A stretch of 5,160 nucleotides of DNA. It comes from JAJPJX01 sp964568355. Its GTDB lineage: Bacteria > Acidobacteriota > Terriglobia > Bryobacterales > Bryobacteraceae. Location of the stretch: the NCBI GenBank assembly GCA_964568355.1, contig CAZMRK010000424.1, positions 1 through 5,160 of the forward strand, in the 5' to 3' direction. The notes under the pieces were generated by a model that made no database searches, was not told where the DNA came from, and saw only the letters and a list, made by a program, of their open reading frames with translations. Every line of letters starts with the position of its first letter. Positions within the stretch are counted from its first letter, which is position 1. Both the position numbers and the translations under genes were made by a program. Positions 1 through 5,160 of the stretch are shown here, in pieces.

Positions 1-632
1 AGGAACAACTGGCGCGGGGCGGCGCCGTCGTCCTGTCCCTGGATCTGCGCGGGATGGGAGAGACGCGCAGCCGCCTGGACGTGAACGCCAGCGATTTTGC
101 GCGCTATTTCGGCGACTACGAGGACGCGATGACCGCCGTCCAGATGGGCCGCACGCTGGTCGGGATGCGCGTTCGCGATATCTTGCGGGGGCTGGACCTG
201 CTGGCGGCCCGACCGGAAGTCGACCCCGCCAAACTCTCCGGCCTGGGCCGCAATACGGGCGCCGTTCCGCTGCTCTATGCCGCGGCATTCGATTCGCGCC
301 TGCGCGCCCTGGCGCTGGAAAACATGCTGCTCTCCTACGATGCCGTGGTGAACCAGGCCATTCATCGCCAGGTCTTCGAAAGCATCGTTCCGGGAGCGCT
401 CGAAGAATACGATCTGCCCGAACTGGTAGCTGCGATCGCCCCGCGGAGCGTCTGGCTGGCGGACCCGGTCACTCCCGTGGGCGCGCCGGCATCCACCGCC
501 GAACTGCGCGATTCCTACCGCGTAGCGGTCAAAGCCTTCGAGCTAGCCGGAGCGCCGGAGCGTATCCGTTTGCAGCCCGCGCGGACCGCTGGTGAAGACG
601 CAGCCCGCTACTACGCCGGCCTGATCCGCTAG
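1..632 (+). CDS. Alpha/beta hydrolase, acetyl xylan esterase-like (3' part only; apparently degenerate domain)
   Basis: The reading frame is open from base 3 to a TAG at 630-632, giving 209 visible residues; the gene starts before the window. The ATG at 54 is internal, because the preceding codons read VVLSLDLRGMGET, the strand-and-turn typical of alpha/beta hydrolases of the acetyl xylan esterase/prolyl oligopeptidase type. Later landmarks of that family are also present: the nucleophile-elbow region LSGLGRNTGAVPLLYAAAFD, then ALALENMLLSY and YDLPELVAAIAPRSVWL. The elbow reads G-R-N-T-G, with Asn (bases 252-254) where the nucleophilic Ser of G-x-S-x-G is expected. The acid-loop region reads DPVTPVG, and no His occurs in the C-terminal part; the only visible His is in NQAIHRQ. 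I infer that this is a non-catalytic domain, perhaps the second of a tandem-domain esterase whose active copy lies upstream. It is convergent with the amidohydrolase gene and shares its stop tetranucleotide. Family call fairly sure; substrate unknown. Confidence 0.8.
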   Translation, partial: EQLARGGAVVLSLDLRGMGETRSRLDVNASDFARYFGDYEDAMTAVQMGRTLVGMRVRDILRGLDLLAARPEVDPAKLSGLGRNTGAVPLLYAAAFDSRLRALALENMLLSYDAVVNQAIHRQVFESIVPGALEEYDLPELVAAIAPRSVWLADPVTPVGAPASTAELRDSYRVAVKAFELAGAPERIRLQPARTAGEDAARYYAGLIR

Positions 633-1906
633 TGTGGGCGCCGGGTCCTTGGTCCGTCTGCCGCCTCGCCCGGCTTGTCCCAATCGGGCACGCTGATGCC
701 GTTCAGATCCCAGACGATCTGGCCGTTCCGGATAGTCAACTCGCCGACCATCATCTGCGTACCTCGCATCCTCCTGCGAGATGAGTCGATGAAGCCGAAA
801 TTGCCATGCTCCACGCGCAGCACGGCTACGTCCGCCACGGCTCCGACCGAAAGGTGACCAAGCTCCTCGCGGTGGATCTCCTTGGCCGGATTCCACGTAG
901 TCTTCAGGATCGCGTCATCCACGGACATCCCCATATTCAGAAACTTGGAGACCAGGTTCAGCATGTTTTTCATGCCGGCGTTCATGCTGGAGGTGTGCAG
1001 GTCCGTCGAGATCGAATCCGGCGGAAAGCCCTGCTTCATGGCTGGCACCGCCTGCCGGAACAGAAAACTGCCGCCGCCGTGGCCCACATCGAAAATCACC
1101 CCGCGCTTGCGCGCCTCAAACAGGTAGGGAAGGAGGTGCCCCTGCGAATCGAGCATCGGCACCGCCCCCAGGTAGGTGTGGGTGTAGATGTCGCCCGGCC
1201 GTAATTTCTTGAGCACCAGGTCCTGAAAGGGCCGTTCGGGGCGAAATGTAGCAAAATCCACCATCACGGGAAGGCCAGCCAGTTTCCCGGCCTCCACGGC
1301 ACGCTCCACGGCGATCCACTCCGGCCCGGCGTAATGCGCGATTTTGATTCCCACCACCACGTCCTTGTGCTTTTTGGCCATCTCGGCGGTGCGCTGCGGG
1401 TCCATATCGCTGGTATTCTGCTCCACGTCCATCCGGCCGCCCATCCCACTCCCCACGATGTTCAGCATCGCCAGGATGCGCGTCTTCGAGCGCCGGAACA
1501 TCTGGTCCTGAAACGCCTCGAAATTCCGCCACCCTGAACTGCCCGCATCCACTACCGTCGTCACGCCAGAGCGAAAGGTGAACTCGTCGGGGCGCACGCA
1601 GAACTCGCCGGTGTACTCACTTCCCATGGTGCCGGCGAATACGTGGGTATGAATATCCACCAATCCCGGCGTCACGTACATGTGGGAAACATCCACGACG
1701 CGGCGAGCCTCTGCCGGAGCGATACTGGCGGCTACGGCGGCGATGCGCCCACCGGCGATCGCAACGTCCCGAACCGCGCTGATCCCGTTCTTGGGATCGA
1801 TGACGTGCCCACCCTTCAACAACAGGTCGTATTTGGGCTGTGCGAAAACCGTCCCGGCGCACAGCAGGGAGAAGAGGAGTACCCTCGGCGACTTGAATGC
1901 ATGCAT
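629..1906 (-). CDS. Exported amidohydrolase/deacetylase-family metallohydrolase
   Basis: A 425-residue amidohydrolase-superfamily protein (dihydroorotase/deacetylase-like, related to the Atu3266/EF0837 type), predicted to hydrolyse an amide or ester bond with a metal centre in a TIM barrel. Residues 1-22 form a Sec signal peptide (basic start, hydrophobic LLFSLLCAGTV, cleavage likely after VFA), so it should act in the periplasm or outside. The mature protein opens with the small beta domain (YDLLLKGGHVID), followed by the metal-binding HTH at 86-88 (GLVDIHTHVF). A likely carboxylated Lys is at 188 (VGIKIAH), metal or substrate His at 243 (YTHTYLG) and 276 (DVGHGGG), and the catalytic Asp at 302 (STDLHTS). 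The C-terminal part returns to the beta domain (GHLSVGAVADVAVL). All key residues are present and the length is normal. The start at 1906 is chosen because it puts the signal peptide at the N-terminus; the reading frame runs up to an ATG at 2116, but that would overlap the divergent gene and add 70 residues unlike the family. The substrate cannot be told from sequence; N-acyl amino acid or acetylated hydroxyacid hydrolysis is possible. Confidence 0.9.
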   Translation of the reverse strand: MHAFKSPRVLLFSLLCAGTVFAQPKYDLLLKGGHVIDPKNGISAVRDVAIAGGRIAAVAASIAPAEARRVVDVSHMYVTPGLVDIHTHVFAGTMGSEYTGEFCVRPDEFTFRSGVTTVVDAGSSGWRNFEAFQDQMFRRSKTRILAMLNIVGSGMGGRMDVEQNTSDMDPQRTAEMAKKHKDVVVGIKIAHYAGPEWIAVERAVEAGKLAGLPVMVDFATFRPERPFQDLVLKKLRPGDIYTHTYLGAVPMLDSQGHLLPYLFEARKRGVIFDVGHGGGSFLFRQAVPAMKQGFPPDSISTDLHTSSMNAGMKNMLNLVSKFLNMGMSVDDAILKTTWNPAKEIHREELGHLSVGAVADVAVLRVEHGNFGFIDSSRRRMRGTQMMVGELTIRNGQIVWDLNGISVPDWDKPGEAADGPRTRRPH

Positions 1907-1944
1907 AGTCACCCAGAATACAGCTTTTACCCGAGCGATAGGAC

Positions 1945-1960
1945 TGGTACGCCACTTGGA
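1945..1960 (+). promoter_or_regulatory. Possible sigma54-like (-24/-12) element
   Basis: The bases TGGTACG-CCAC-TTGGA match the sigma54 consensus TGGCACG-N4-TTGCA at 6 of 7 and 4 of 5 positions, with the exact GG-N10 spacing. The almost invariant GC of the -12 half is GG here, which weakens the call. It points toward the PspA cluster, and pspA operons in enterobacteria are known to be sigma54-driven, which makes the coincidence worth noting. No PspF-like enhancer-binding protein gene is visible in the window. Confidence 0.25.
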
Positions 1961-1964
1961 TTCA

Positions 1965-1979
1965 CGGGACTGACTCCCG
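1965..1979. repeat. Short inverted repeat CGGGA-N5-TCCCG overlapping the -35 box
   Basis: CGGGACTGACTCCCG is a 15-base near-palindrome with one mismatched pair around a central G. It covers the putative -35 hexamer and could be an operator. Short GC-rich inverted repeats also arise by chance in DNA of this composition. Confidence 0.3.
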
Positions 1980-1998
1980 GCATCCTGTCCGCTATACT
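1970..1998 (+). promoter_or_regulatory. Candidate sigma70-type promoter for the PspA cluster
   Basis: A good -10 hexamer TATACT (1993-1998) lies 17 bases after CTGACT (1970-1975), which keeps the TGAC core of TTGACA. Transcription would begin near 2005, leaving an untranslated leader of about 80 bases before the ATG at 2085. This is the best promoter-like pair in the divergent intergenic region on the plus strand. It is a pattern match only. No equally convincing pair was found on the minus strand for the amidohydrolase gene. Confidence 0.45.
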
Positions 1999-2024
1999 CT
2001 TGTTGGGACTGGCGATTCAATCCG

Positions 2025-2036
2025 TCCCCACGGGGA
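2025..2036. repeat. Short inverted repeat TCCCC-AC-GGGGA in the leader region
   Basis: Five-base perfect arms are separated by two bases, which is too tight for a stable RNA hairpin without opening a pair but fits a dyad protein-binding site. It lies between the putative promoter and the first gene of the PspA cluster, about 20 bases downstream of the predicted transcription start. Its function is unknown and chance is possible. Confidence 0.25.
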
Positions 2037-2084
2037 ACTTTTGCGCGAAGCCGTTCGTATTCCCCAAAGAGTGATCCATCATTT

Positions 2085-2504
2085 ATGCCTGAACTCGCTA
2101 CGCTCCAACTGGACAAAATCGGTGCGCTCCTGGCCGAACGGGGCTATGAAATTTCCAAACCCGAGCCCCATATTCTGACAATTCGCGAGGTGGGAAGTGG
2201 GATTGCTATGGAGGCGGTTCTGGAAGAGAACATCCTCTTCCTATCGCTCCCCTGCGCCACCGTAGCGCCTTCGGCCATCACGCCGGAAGTGATGCGCACC
2301 ATGCTGGCCGCCGACAACGGGATCTCCACGTCTCACTTTCAGCTCTATGACACCAGGGACGGAAAGGTTCTGGTGTCTCTGAACAATTTCTGCAAACTGC
2401 AGGAGTTAGGGAACGACGATGAGGACGATATTCTGTCCTGCGTACACTTCCTCCTGGTGGATGTAATCGAGGCGCGCACGCTCCTCGGCTCGGCGCTGGC
2501 ATAG
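2085..2504 (+). CDS. Small acidic YjfI/YbjN-like protein, first gene of the PspA cluster
   Basis: A 139-residue soluble protein with no signal peptide or membrane segment. Its layout is an N-terminal helix (LDKIGALLAERG, 9-20), a run of strands (HILTIREVG, GIAMEAVLEENILFLSLP), a helix (TPEVMRTMLAADNG), two strands (HFQLYDTRDG, KVLVSLN), an acidic run DDEDD at 111-115, and a C-terminal helix (LVDVIEARTLL). This order resembles the YbjN/type III secretion chaperone-like fold and the DUF2170 proteins (YjfI in E. coli). DUF2170 genes lie directly before a pspA paralogue (yjfJ), as this one does, so position supports the call. The assignment rests on layout and context, not on a diagnostic motif. 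It may be a partner or adaptor of PspA in the cytoplasm. The ATG at 2085 has only a weak purine stretch (AAAGAG, 13 bases upstream) as ribosome site. The next gene starts 40 bases after its stop. Confidence 0.8.
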   Translation: MPELATLQLDKIGALLAERGYEISKPEPHILTIREVGSGIAMEAVLEENILFLSLPCATVAPSAITPEVMRTMLAADNGISTSHFQLYDTRDGKVLVSLNNFCKLQELGNDDEDDILSCVHFLLVDVIEARTLLGSALA

Positions 2505-2528
2505 CCCGGCCCGATTCAAATTGTGAAC

Positions 2529-2536
2529 GGAGAGAG
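2529..2536 (+). promoter_or_regulatory. Strong ribosome binding site of the PspA gene
   Basis: GGAGAGAG ends eight bases before the ATG at 2545. It is the clearest Shine-Dalgarno sequence in the cluster and stands out against the weak or absent ones of the other three genes, which suggests that the PspA protein is made in the largest amount. Confidence 0.7.
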
Positions 2537-2544
2537 AAGCAGCC

Positions 2545-3285
2545 ATGGGATTTTTTTCAGACCTCTTCAATAGAGCGGGACGCGTCGCCCGCGGCCAGGC
2601 CAATCAGGGCATGGGCGCGGTCGAGGACGCCACGTTTGAAGCCACCGTCCGGCAGACCGTCGAAGACATGAAGACGGAGTTGAACAAGGCAGTCGGCGCG
2701 TCGGCGATGGCCATGAGCAATTACAACCGCCTGGAAGCCGAATATCAGAAATATGTTCGCCAGGCGGAGGAGTGGACGGACCGCGCGCGCAAGGCGCTCG
2801 ACGCCGGCAACGAAGACCTGGCCCGCAAGGCGCTGGCTAAGAAGCAGGAATGCATGCAGCAGGTGAACTCTATGCAGGCCTCCGTGGATGCCGCGCGCCA
2901 GGCCAGCGAGACCCTGAAACAACAGGTGCTGGAGTTGAAGCGTAAGATTGAAGACGGCGAGCGTACGGCCACGACGTTGGTAGCCCGCAAGAACGCCGCT
3001 TCCGCCCAGCGTAAGGTGTCGGAAGCGCTGGCCGGGGTCGGCAAGGCCGACAATGCCTTCTCGCAACTCTCCCGCTTCGAAGAATCGGTTTCCCGCGAGG
3101 AAGCCACCGCCAAGGCCTTCAACACCCTGGCCGCCGGAAAGGACGATCAGCTCGAATCCGAATTTGCCGCGCTGGAAGGTTCGAGTGTCGATAAGGAACT
3201 GGAGGCCCTCAAGCGGGAACGTCTGGAACCGCCGTCCGTTCCAAAGTCGCTGCCATCTCCGGGCGGGGAGACCGTGGGGGCGTAA
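2545..3285 (+). CDS. pspA: PspA/IM30 family membrane-stress protein
   Basis: A 246-residue PspA/IM30 (ESCRT-III-like) protein. Family members bind the inner face of the cytoplasmic membrane, assemble into rings or rods and preserve membrane integrity under envelope stress. The N-terminus MGFFSDLFNRAGRVARGQAN is the amphipathic membrane-binding helix. Residues about 25-225 are nearly all helical coiled coil rich in Ala, Glu, Lys and Gln, including the family-like segment ATTLVARKNAASAQRKV (142-158) and the late AFSQLSRFEESVSREEA segment. LESEFAALEGSSVDKELEALK (203-223) matches the usual C-terminal end of the family. A Pro/Ser-rich tail (229-240, EPPSVPKSLPSP) follows and is unlike enterobacterial PspA. 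Length is normal (about 220-250). The pairing with a YjfI-like gene before it suggests the YjfJ branch rather than classical PspF-linked PspA. It has a strong ribosome site and lies 18 bases before the next gene. Confidence 0.93.
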   Translation: MGFFSDLFNRAGRVARGQANQGMGAVEDATFEATVRQTVEDMKTELNKAVGASAMAMSNYNRLEAEYQKYVRQAEEWTDRARKALDAGNEDLARKALAKKQECMQQVNSMQASVDAARQASETLKQQVLELKRKIEDGERTATTLVARKNAASAQRKVSEALAGVGKADNAFSQLSRFEESVSREEATAKAFNTLAAGKDDQLESEFAALEGSSVDKELEALKRERLEPPSVPKSLPSPGGETVGA

Positions 3286-3303
3286 GATTCCCGCGCTTTT
3301 TCC

Positions 3304-3930
3304 ATGATTACCTTTACGCTGGTAGCCATTCTTGGCGTTTTGTTGATCATTGTGCTACGAGAACTATTCAAGAAACCACCAAAGCCGGCGGCCAAACCCC
3401 GGGAAGATTTCGCCAATCTCCGAGTCACCGACGCGCGGCCCGGAGACACGCTTTCCATCTCCGGCGCCGGCGATGAATTCTCGGACCTGGACTTCTCCGT
3501 CGACCGCCGCGACCATGTGCAGGCCGGCTCGCGCCAATGGATTGAGTTGAGCGGGCCGTACAAGGAGCGCCGCGTCTGGCTGCGCGTCCGCCAGGACGAC
3601 GAGGTGGAAGTCTATGCGGTCCTGAAAGGCCAAAAGCTGACCCTCGGCGACCTGGGCCTGAATGAGGACGATCTGGCCGAGATGGACGAACGCCAAAATC
3701 CTGAAGACTTCTTCGAATACGACGGGAAAAACTGGTACTACCGGCTCAGCCGCGAGATCAACGTAACGCGCGACGGGCCGGGGCAGCCCCAGGGTTTCTA
3801 TTATTGGGAGTTTCTGGAGGAAGGCGGGGGACGCCTGCTTTCCATTCGCAAAGCGGAAAGCGAGCCCTTTGCCGCCACGATAGCGGTGCGGTTGAATCCC
3901 GCCGATATTACCGTCTACCGTGCGGCCTAA
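3304..3930 (+). CDS. Membrane-anchored DUF4178-type protein
   Basis: A 208-residue protein with a single N-terminal membrane helix (ITFTLVAILGVLLIIVL, 2-18). A basic Pro-rich linker (KKPPKPAAKP, 23-32) and a globular domain from about 37 to the end follow. The domain carries features of DUF4178: an opening PGD turn (46-48), FFEYDGKNWYY (136-146), the aromatic FYYWEF (165-170), GRLLSIRK, and the closing NPADITVY. DUF4178 genes are known neighbours of pspA; their biochemical role is unsettled. Positive charges directly after the helix suggest N-out/C-in topology, placing the domain in the cytoplasm beside PspA. The start has no visible Shine-Dalgarno sequence (upstream bases are TTCCCGCGCTTTTTCC) and lies six codons past the PspA stop in the same frame, so translation probably depends on coupling to PspA. 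The N-terminal anchor may be an added element, since DUF4178 domains also occur in soluble proteins. Confidence 0.85.
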   Translation: MITFTLVAILGVLLIIVLRELFKKPPKPAAKPREDFANLRVTDARPGDTLSISGAGDEFSDLDFSVDRRDHVQAGSRQWIELSGPYKERRVWLRVRQDDEVEVYAVLKGQKLTLGDLGLNEDDLAEMDERQNPEDFFEYDGKNWYYRLSREINVTRDGPGQPQGFYYWEFLEEGGGRLLSIRKAESEPFAATIAVRLNPADITVYRAA

Positions 3931-3950
3931 CCAGCAAGAAACGGTGTTCC

Positions 3951-5160
3951 ATGCGTAAACGGGGACTCGAGTTCCTAGCCGTTCTATTGACCTGCCTGAT
4001 TGTGGTCGTTCTGTTCGCCGGGCTGGACGACCTGCCGCGCAATCTCCGCAAAGAGATTGGTGCCGAGCACCAGGCGCTCGCCTCCGCTACGAAGCAGGTC
4101 CAGCAGGCGCAGGCCGAGGTCTCGCGCGATCTCAGCGCCGAGCCCGACCTATTCCGCGCGCGCTCCCTGGCGACCACCTTGCCGGAGCGCCTGCGCCATG
4201 CCGGCGACCAGGTCCAGAAGGCGCAGCAGAACATGGCGGTGCTCGACCGCCTGAACAAAGCCAATCGCCGCGCCGATCGCGAGCAGGCGCAAAAGCTCCT
4301 GGCCGAAGAGCGCTCCCTGCGAACCTCCGCGGAGACGGAAGCTTCCGCCACGCTGGCGGAGGCCAATCGCTGGCTCGACTTCAAGCGCCATCTGCCCGAT
4401 CAAATGCGGCAGATGCAGCAGGACTACCAGGCGCTGCACGCCTTCCAGTTGGCCGCGGTTTCCTCTGCGGTGGATCGCGCCGGGACGGACTGGCCGGAAA
4501 AGAAAGCGGATCTCGCCTCTCGCCTGGCTGCGCTCAGCTCCTACCCCGCCGAAGCCGATAAAACCTGGCAGACAATCGAACCCCTGCGCGCGTGTGTGGC
4601 CGCCAACGATCTGGCCGGGCTGGATTACGACGCCCTCTATACGGGCGCCCAATCGATCCACGCCGCGGCAATCGCGCTCCCGGCCAGGAGCGCGGAGCTT
4701 CAGGCGCTGACCGGGCAGCTTTACGACTCCTGGGACAAAATCCTGGTCGATCTCGAAGTCCGCCGGGGCGGCCAATCGCGGGACTACAACGAGAAAATCC
4801 GCACCGTTCGCAGCCATCTGGCCAATGTCGCGGCCAAACAGAGCCAGACCACCACGGACGAAAAGTGGATCCAGGTGGATCGCGCGACCTACCAGGCCGA
4901 CGAGAAAAATCTCGGCATGGCGATCGAGCACAAGTCTGCCGGAAAGTACGATTCGGAGGCCGATCGGGTCGCCCAGCCGGCCGGTTTCGCCTATATCGCC
5001 CCACCCTCTCAACAGTCGAACCAGTACGGATATTGGGAGCGTCGGGACGGCGGCAACTTCTGGGTCTGGTACGGGCAGTATGCGCTGCTCCGCGATCTCC
5101 TGTTCCGCCGCGACTACCGGCCGCTGAGCACCGACGAGTATCGCGACTACCGCTCCACCC
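3951..5160 (+). CDS. Membrane-anchored coiled-coil protein of unknown family (5' part, runs off the window)
   Basis: The frame opens at ATG 3951 and has no stop through base 5160, so 403 residues are visible and the end is missing. Residues 1-6 are basic (MRKRG), then a hydrophobic helix (LEFLAVLLTCLIVVVLFAGL, 6-25) followed by an acidic DD: an N-in membrane anchor or uncleaved signal with the rest outside the cytoplasm. Residues about 38-330 are almost wholly helical, rich in Ala, Gln, Glu, Leu and Arg, and contain the repeat QVQ(Q/K)AQ at 49-54 and 87-92. A Pro/Ser/Gln linker (343-358) leads to an aromatic segment, YGYWERRDGGNFWVWYGQYA (359-378), then LRDLLFRRDYRPL. I do not recognise the family. 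The gene follows the DUF4178 gene by 20 bases with only a weak ribosome site (AAGAAA), so it belongs to the same operon. It could be a periplasmic sensor, tether or structural partner of the PspA system. The 3' end may add further domains. Confidence 0.88.
   Translation, partial: MRKRGLEFLAVLLTCLIVVVLFAGLDDLPRNLRKEIGAEHQALASATKQVQQAQAEVSRDLSAEPDLFRARSLATTLPERLRHAGDQVQKAQQNMAVLDRLNKANRRADREQAQKLLAEERSLRTSAETEASATLAEANRWLDFKRHLPDQMRQMQQDYQALHAFQLAAVSSAVDRAGTDWPEKKADLASRLAALSSYPAEADKTWQTIEPLRACVAANDLAGLDYDALYTGAQSIHAAAIALPARSAELQALTGQLYDSWDKILVDLEVRRGGQSRDYNEKIRTVRSHLANVAAKQSQTTTDEKWIQVDRATYQADEKNLGMAIEHKSAGKYDSEADRVAQPAGFAYIAPPSQQSNQYGYWERRDGGNFWVWYGQYALLRDLLFRRDYRPLSTDEYRDYRST

Noticed and set aside
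806..1204. His-rich plus-strand open frame of 132 residues
   Set aside because: It is the complement of the metal-binding amidohydrolase coding sequence; the His richness comes from GTG/ATG-type codons read backward.
1643..2074. 143-residue plus-strand open frame over the amidohydrolase start and the intergenic region
   Set aside because: Most of it is antisense to the signal peptide and first domain of the amidohydrolase. It has no ribosome site and ends before the real gene at 2085.
1907..2116. N-terminal extension of the amidohydrolase to the ATG at 2116
   Set aside because: The extra 70 residues are low in family resemblance, would bury the signal peptide and would overlap the start of the divergent gene at 2085. 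The ATG at 1906 fits better.
2505..2544. Possible terminator or separate promoter between the YjfI-like gene and pspA
   Set aside because: No hairpin with a T-run and no convincing -35/-10 pair in these 40 bases; only the ribosome site is clear.
2557..3066. 169-residue open frame on the minus strand across pspA
   Set aside because: Antisense shadow of a well-recognised PspA gene; the Leu/His/Arg-rich translation has no family features.
4149..5012. 287-residue open frame on the minus strand
   Set aside because: It lies wholly antisense to the membrane-anchored coiled-coil gene. Its Gly/Leu/Arg-rich composition is typical of a mirror frame of GC-rich coding DNA, and it has no domain or ribosome site.

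Overview
The window is dense, GC-rich bacterial DNA with five genes, almost no spacer and no RNA gene, mobile element or CRISPR. The gene styles suggest an Acidobacteriota-like, Solibacter/Bryobacter-type soil bacterium: a large xylan-esterase-like alpha/beta hydrolase, and a signal-peptide amidohydrolase with the 'YDLLLKGGHVIDPKNG' opening. This taxonomic call is an inference from style, not from a marker gene.

Left part (1-1906): two convergent metabolic genes. The first is the 3' end of an alpha/beta hydrolase of the acetyl xylan esterase type, whose visible domain seems to lack the usual catalytic Ser and His. It meets, tail to tail, an exported amidohydrolase/deacetylase-type metalloenzyme on the minus strand. 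The two genes share a single CTAG for their stop codons.

Middle (1907-2084): a 178-base divergent intergenic region. On the plus strand it carries a sigma70-like promoter and, just upstream, a sequence with sigma54-like spacing and a good -24 half but an imperfect -12 half. Two short inverted repeats lie here.

Right part (2085-5160): a co-directional cluster with gaps of 18-40 bases, almost certainly one operon. It encodes (1) a small acidic protein with a YjfI/YbjN-like layout, (2) a PspA/IM30 family coiled-coil protein, (3) a DUF4178-type domain carried on an N-terminal membrane anchor, and (4) a long membrane-anchored, probably extracytoplasmic coiled-coil protein that runs off the window edge and ends, as far as visible, in a Tyr/Trp-rich segment. 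This looks like a variant of the YjfI-YjfJ(PspA)-YjfK type envelope-stress module. PspA would work at the inner face of the membrane beside the DUF4178 protein, while the fourth protein would sense or brace on the outer side of the membrane. The fourth protein is the one least explained by known families and is the best candidate for something undescribed.
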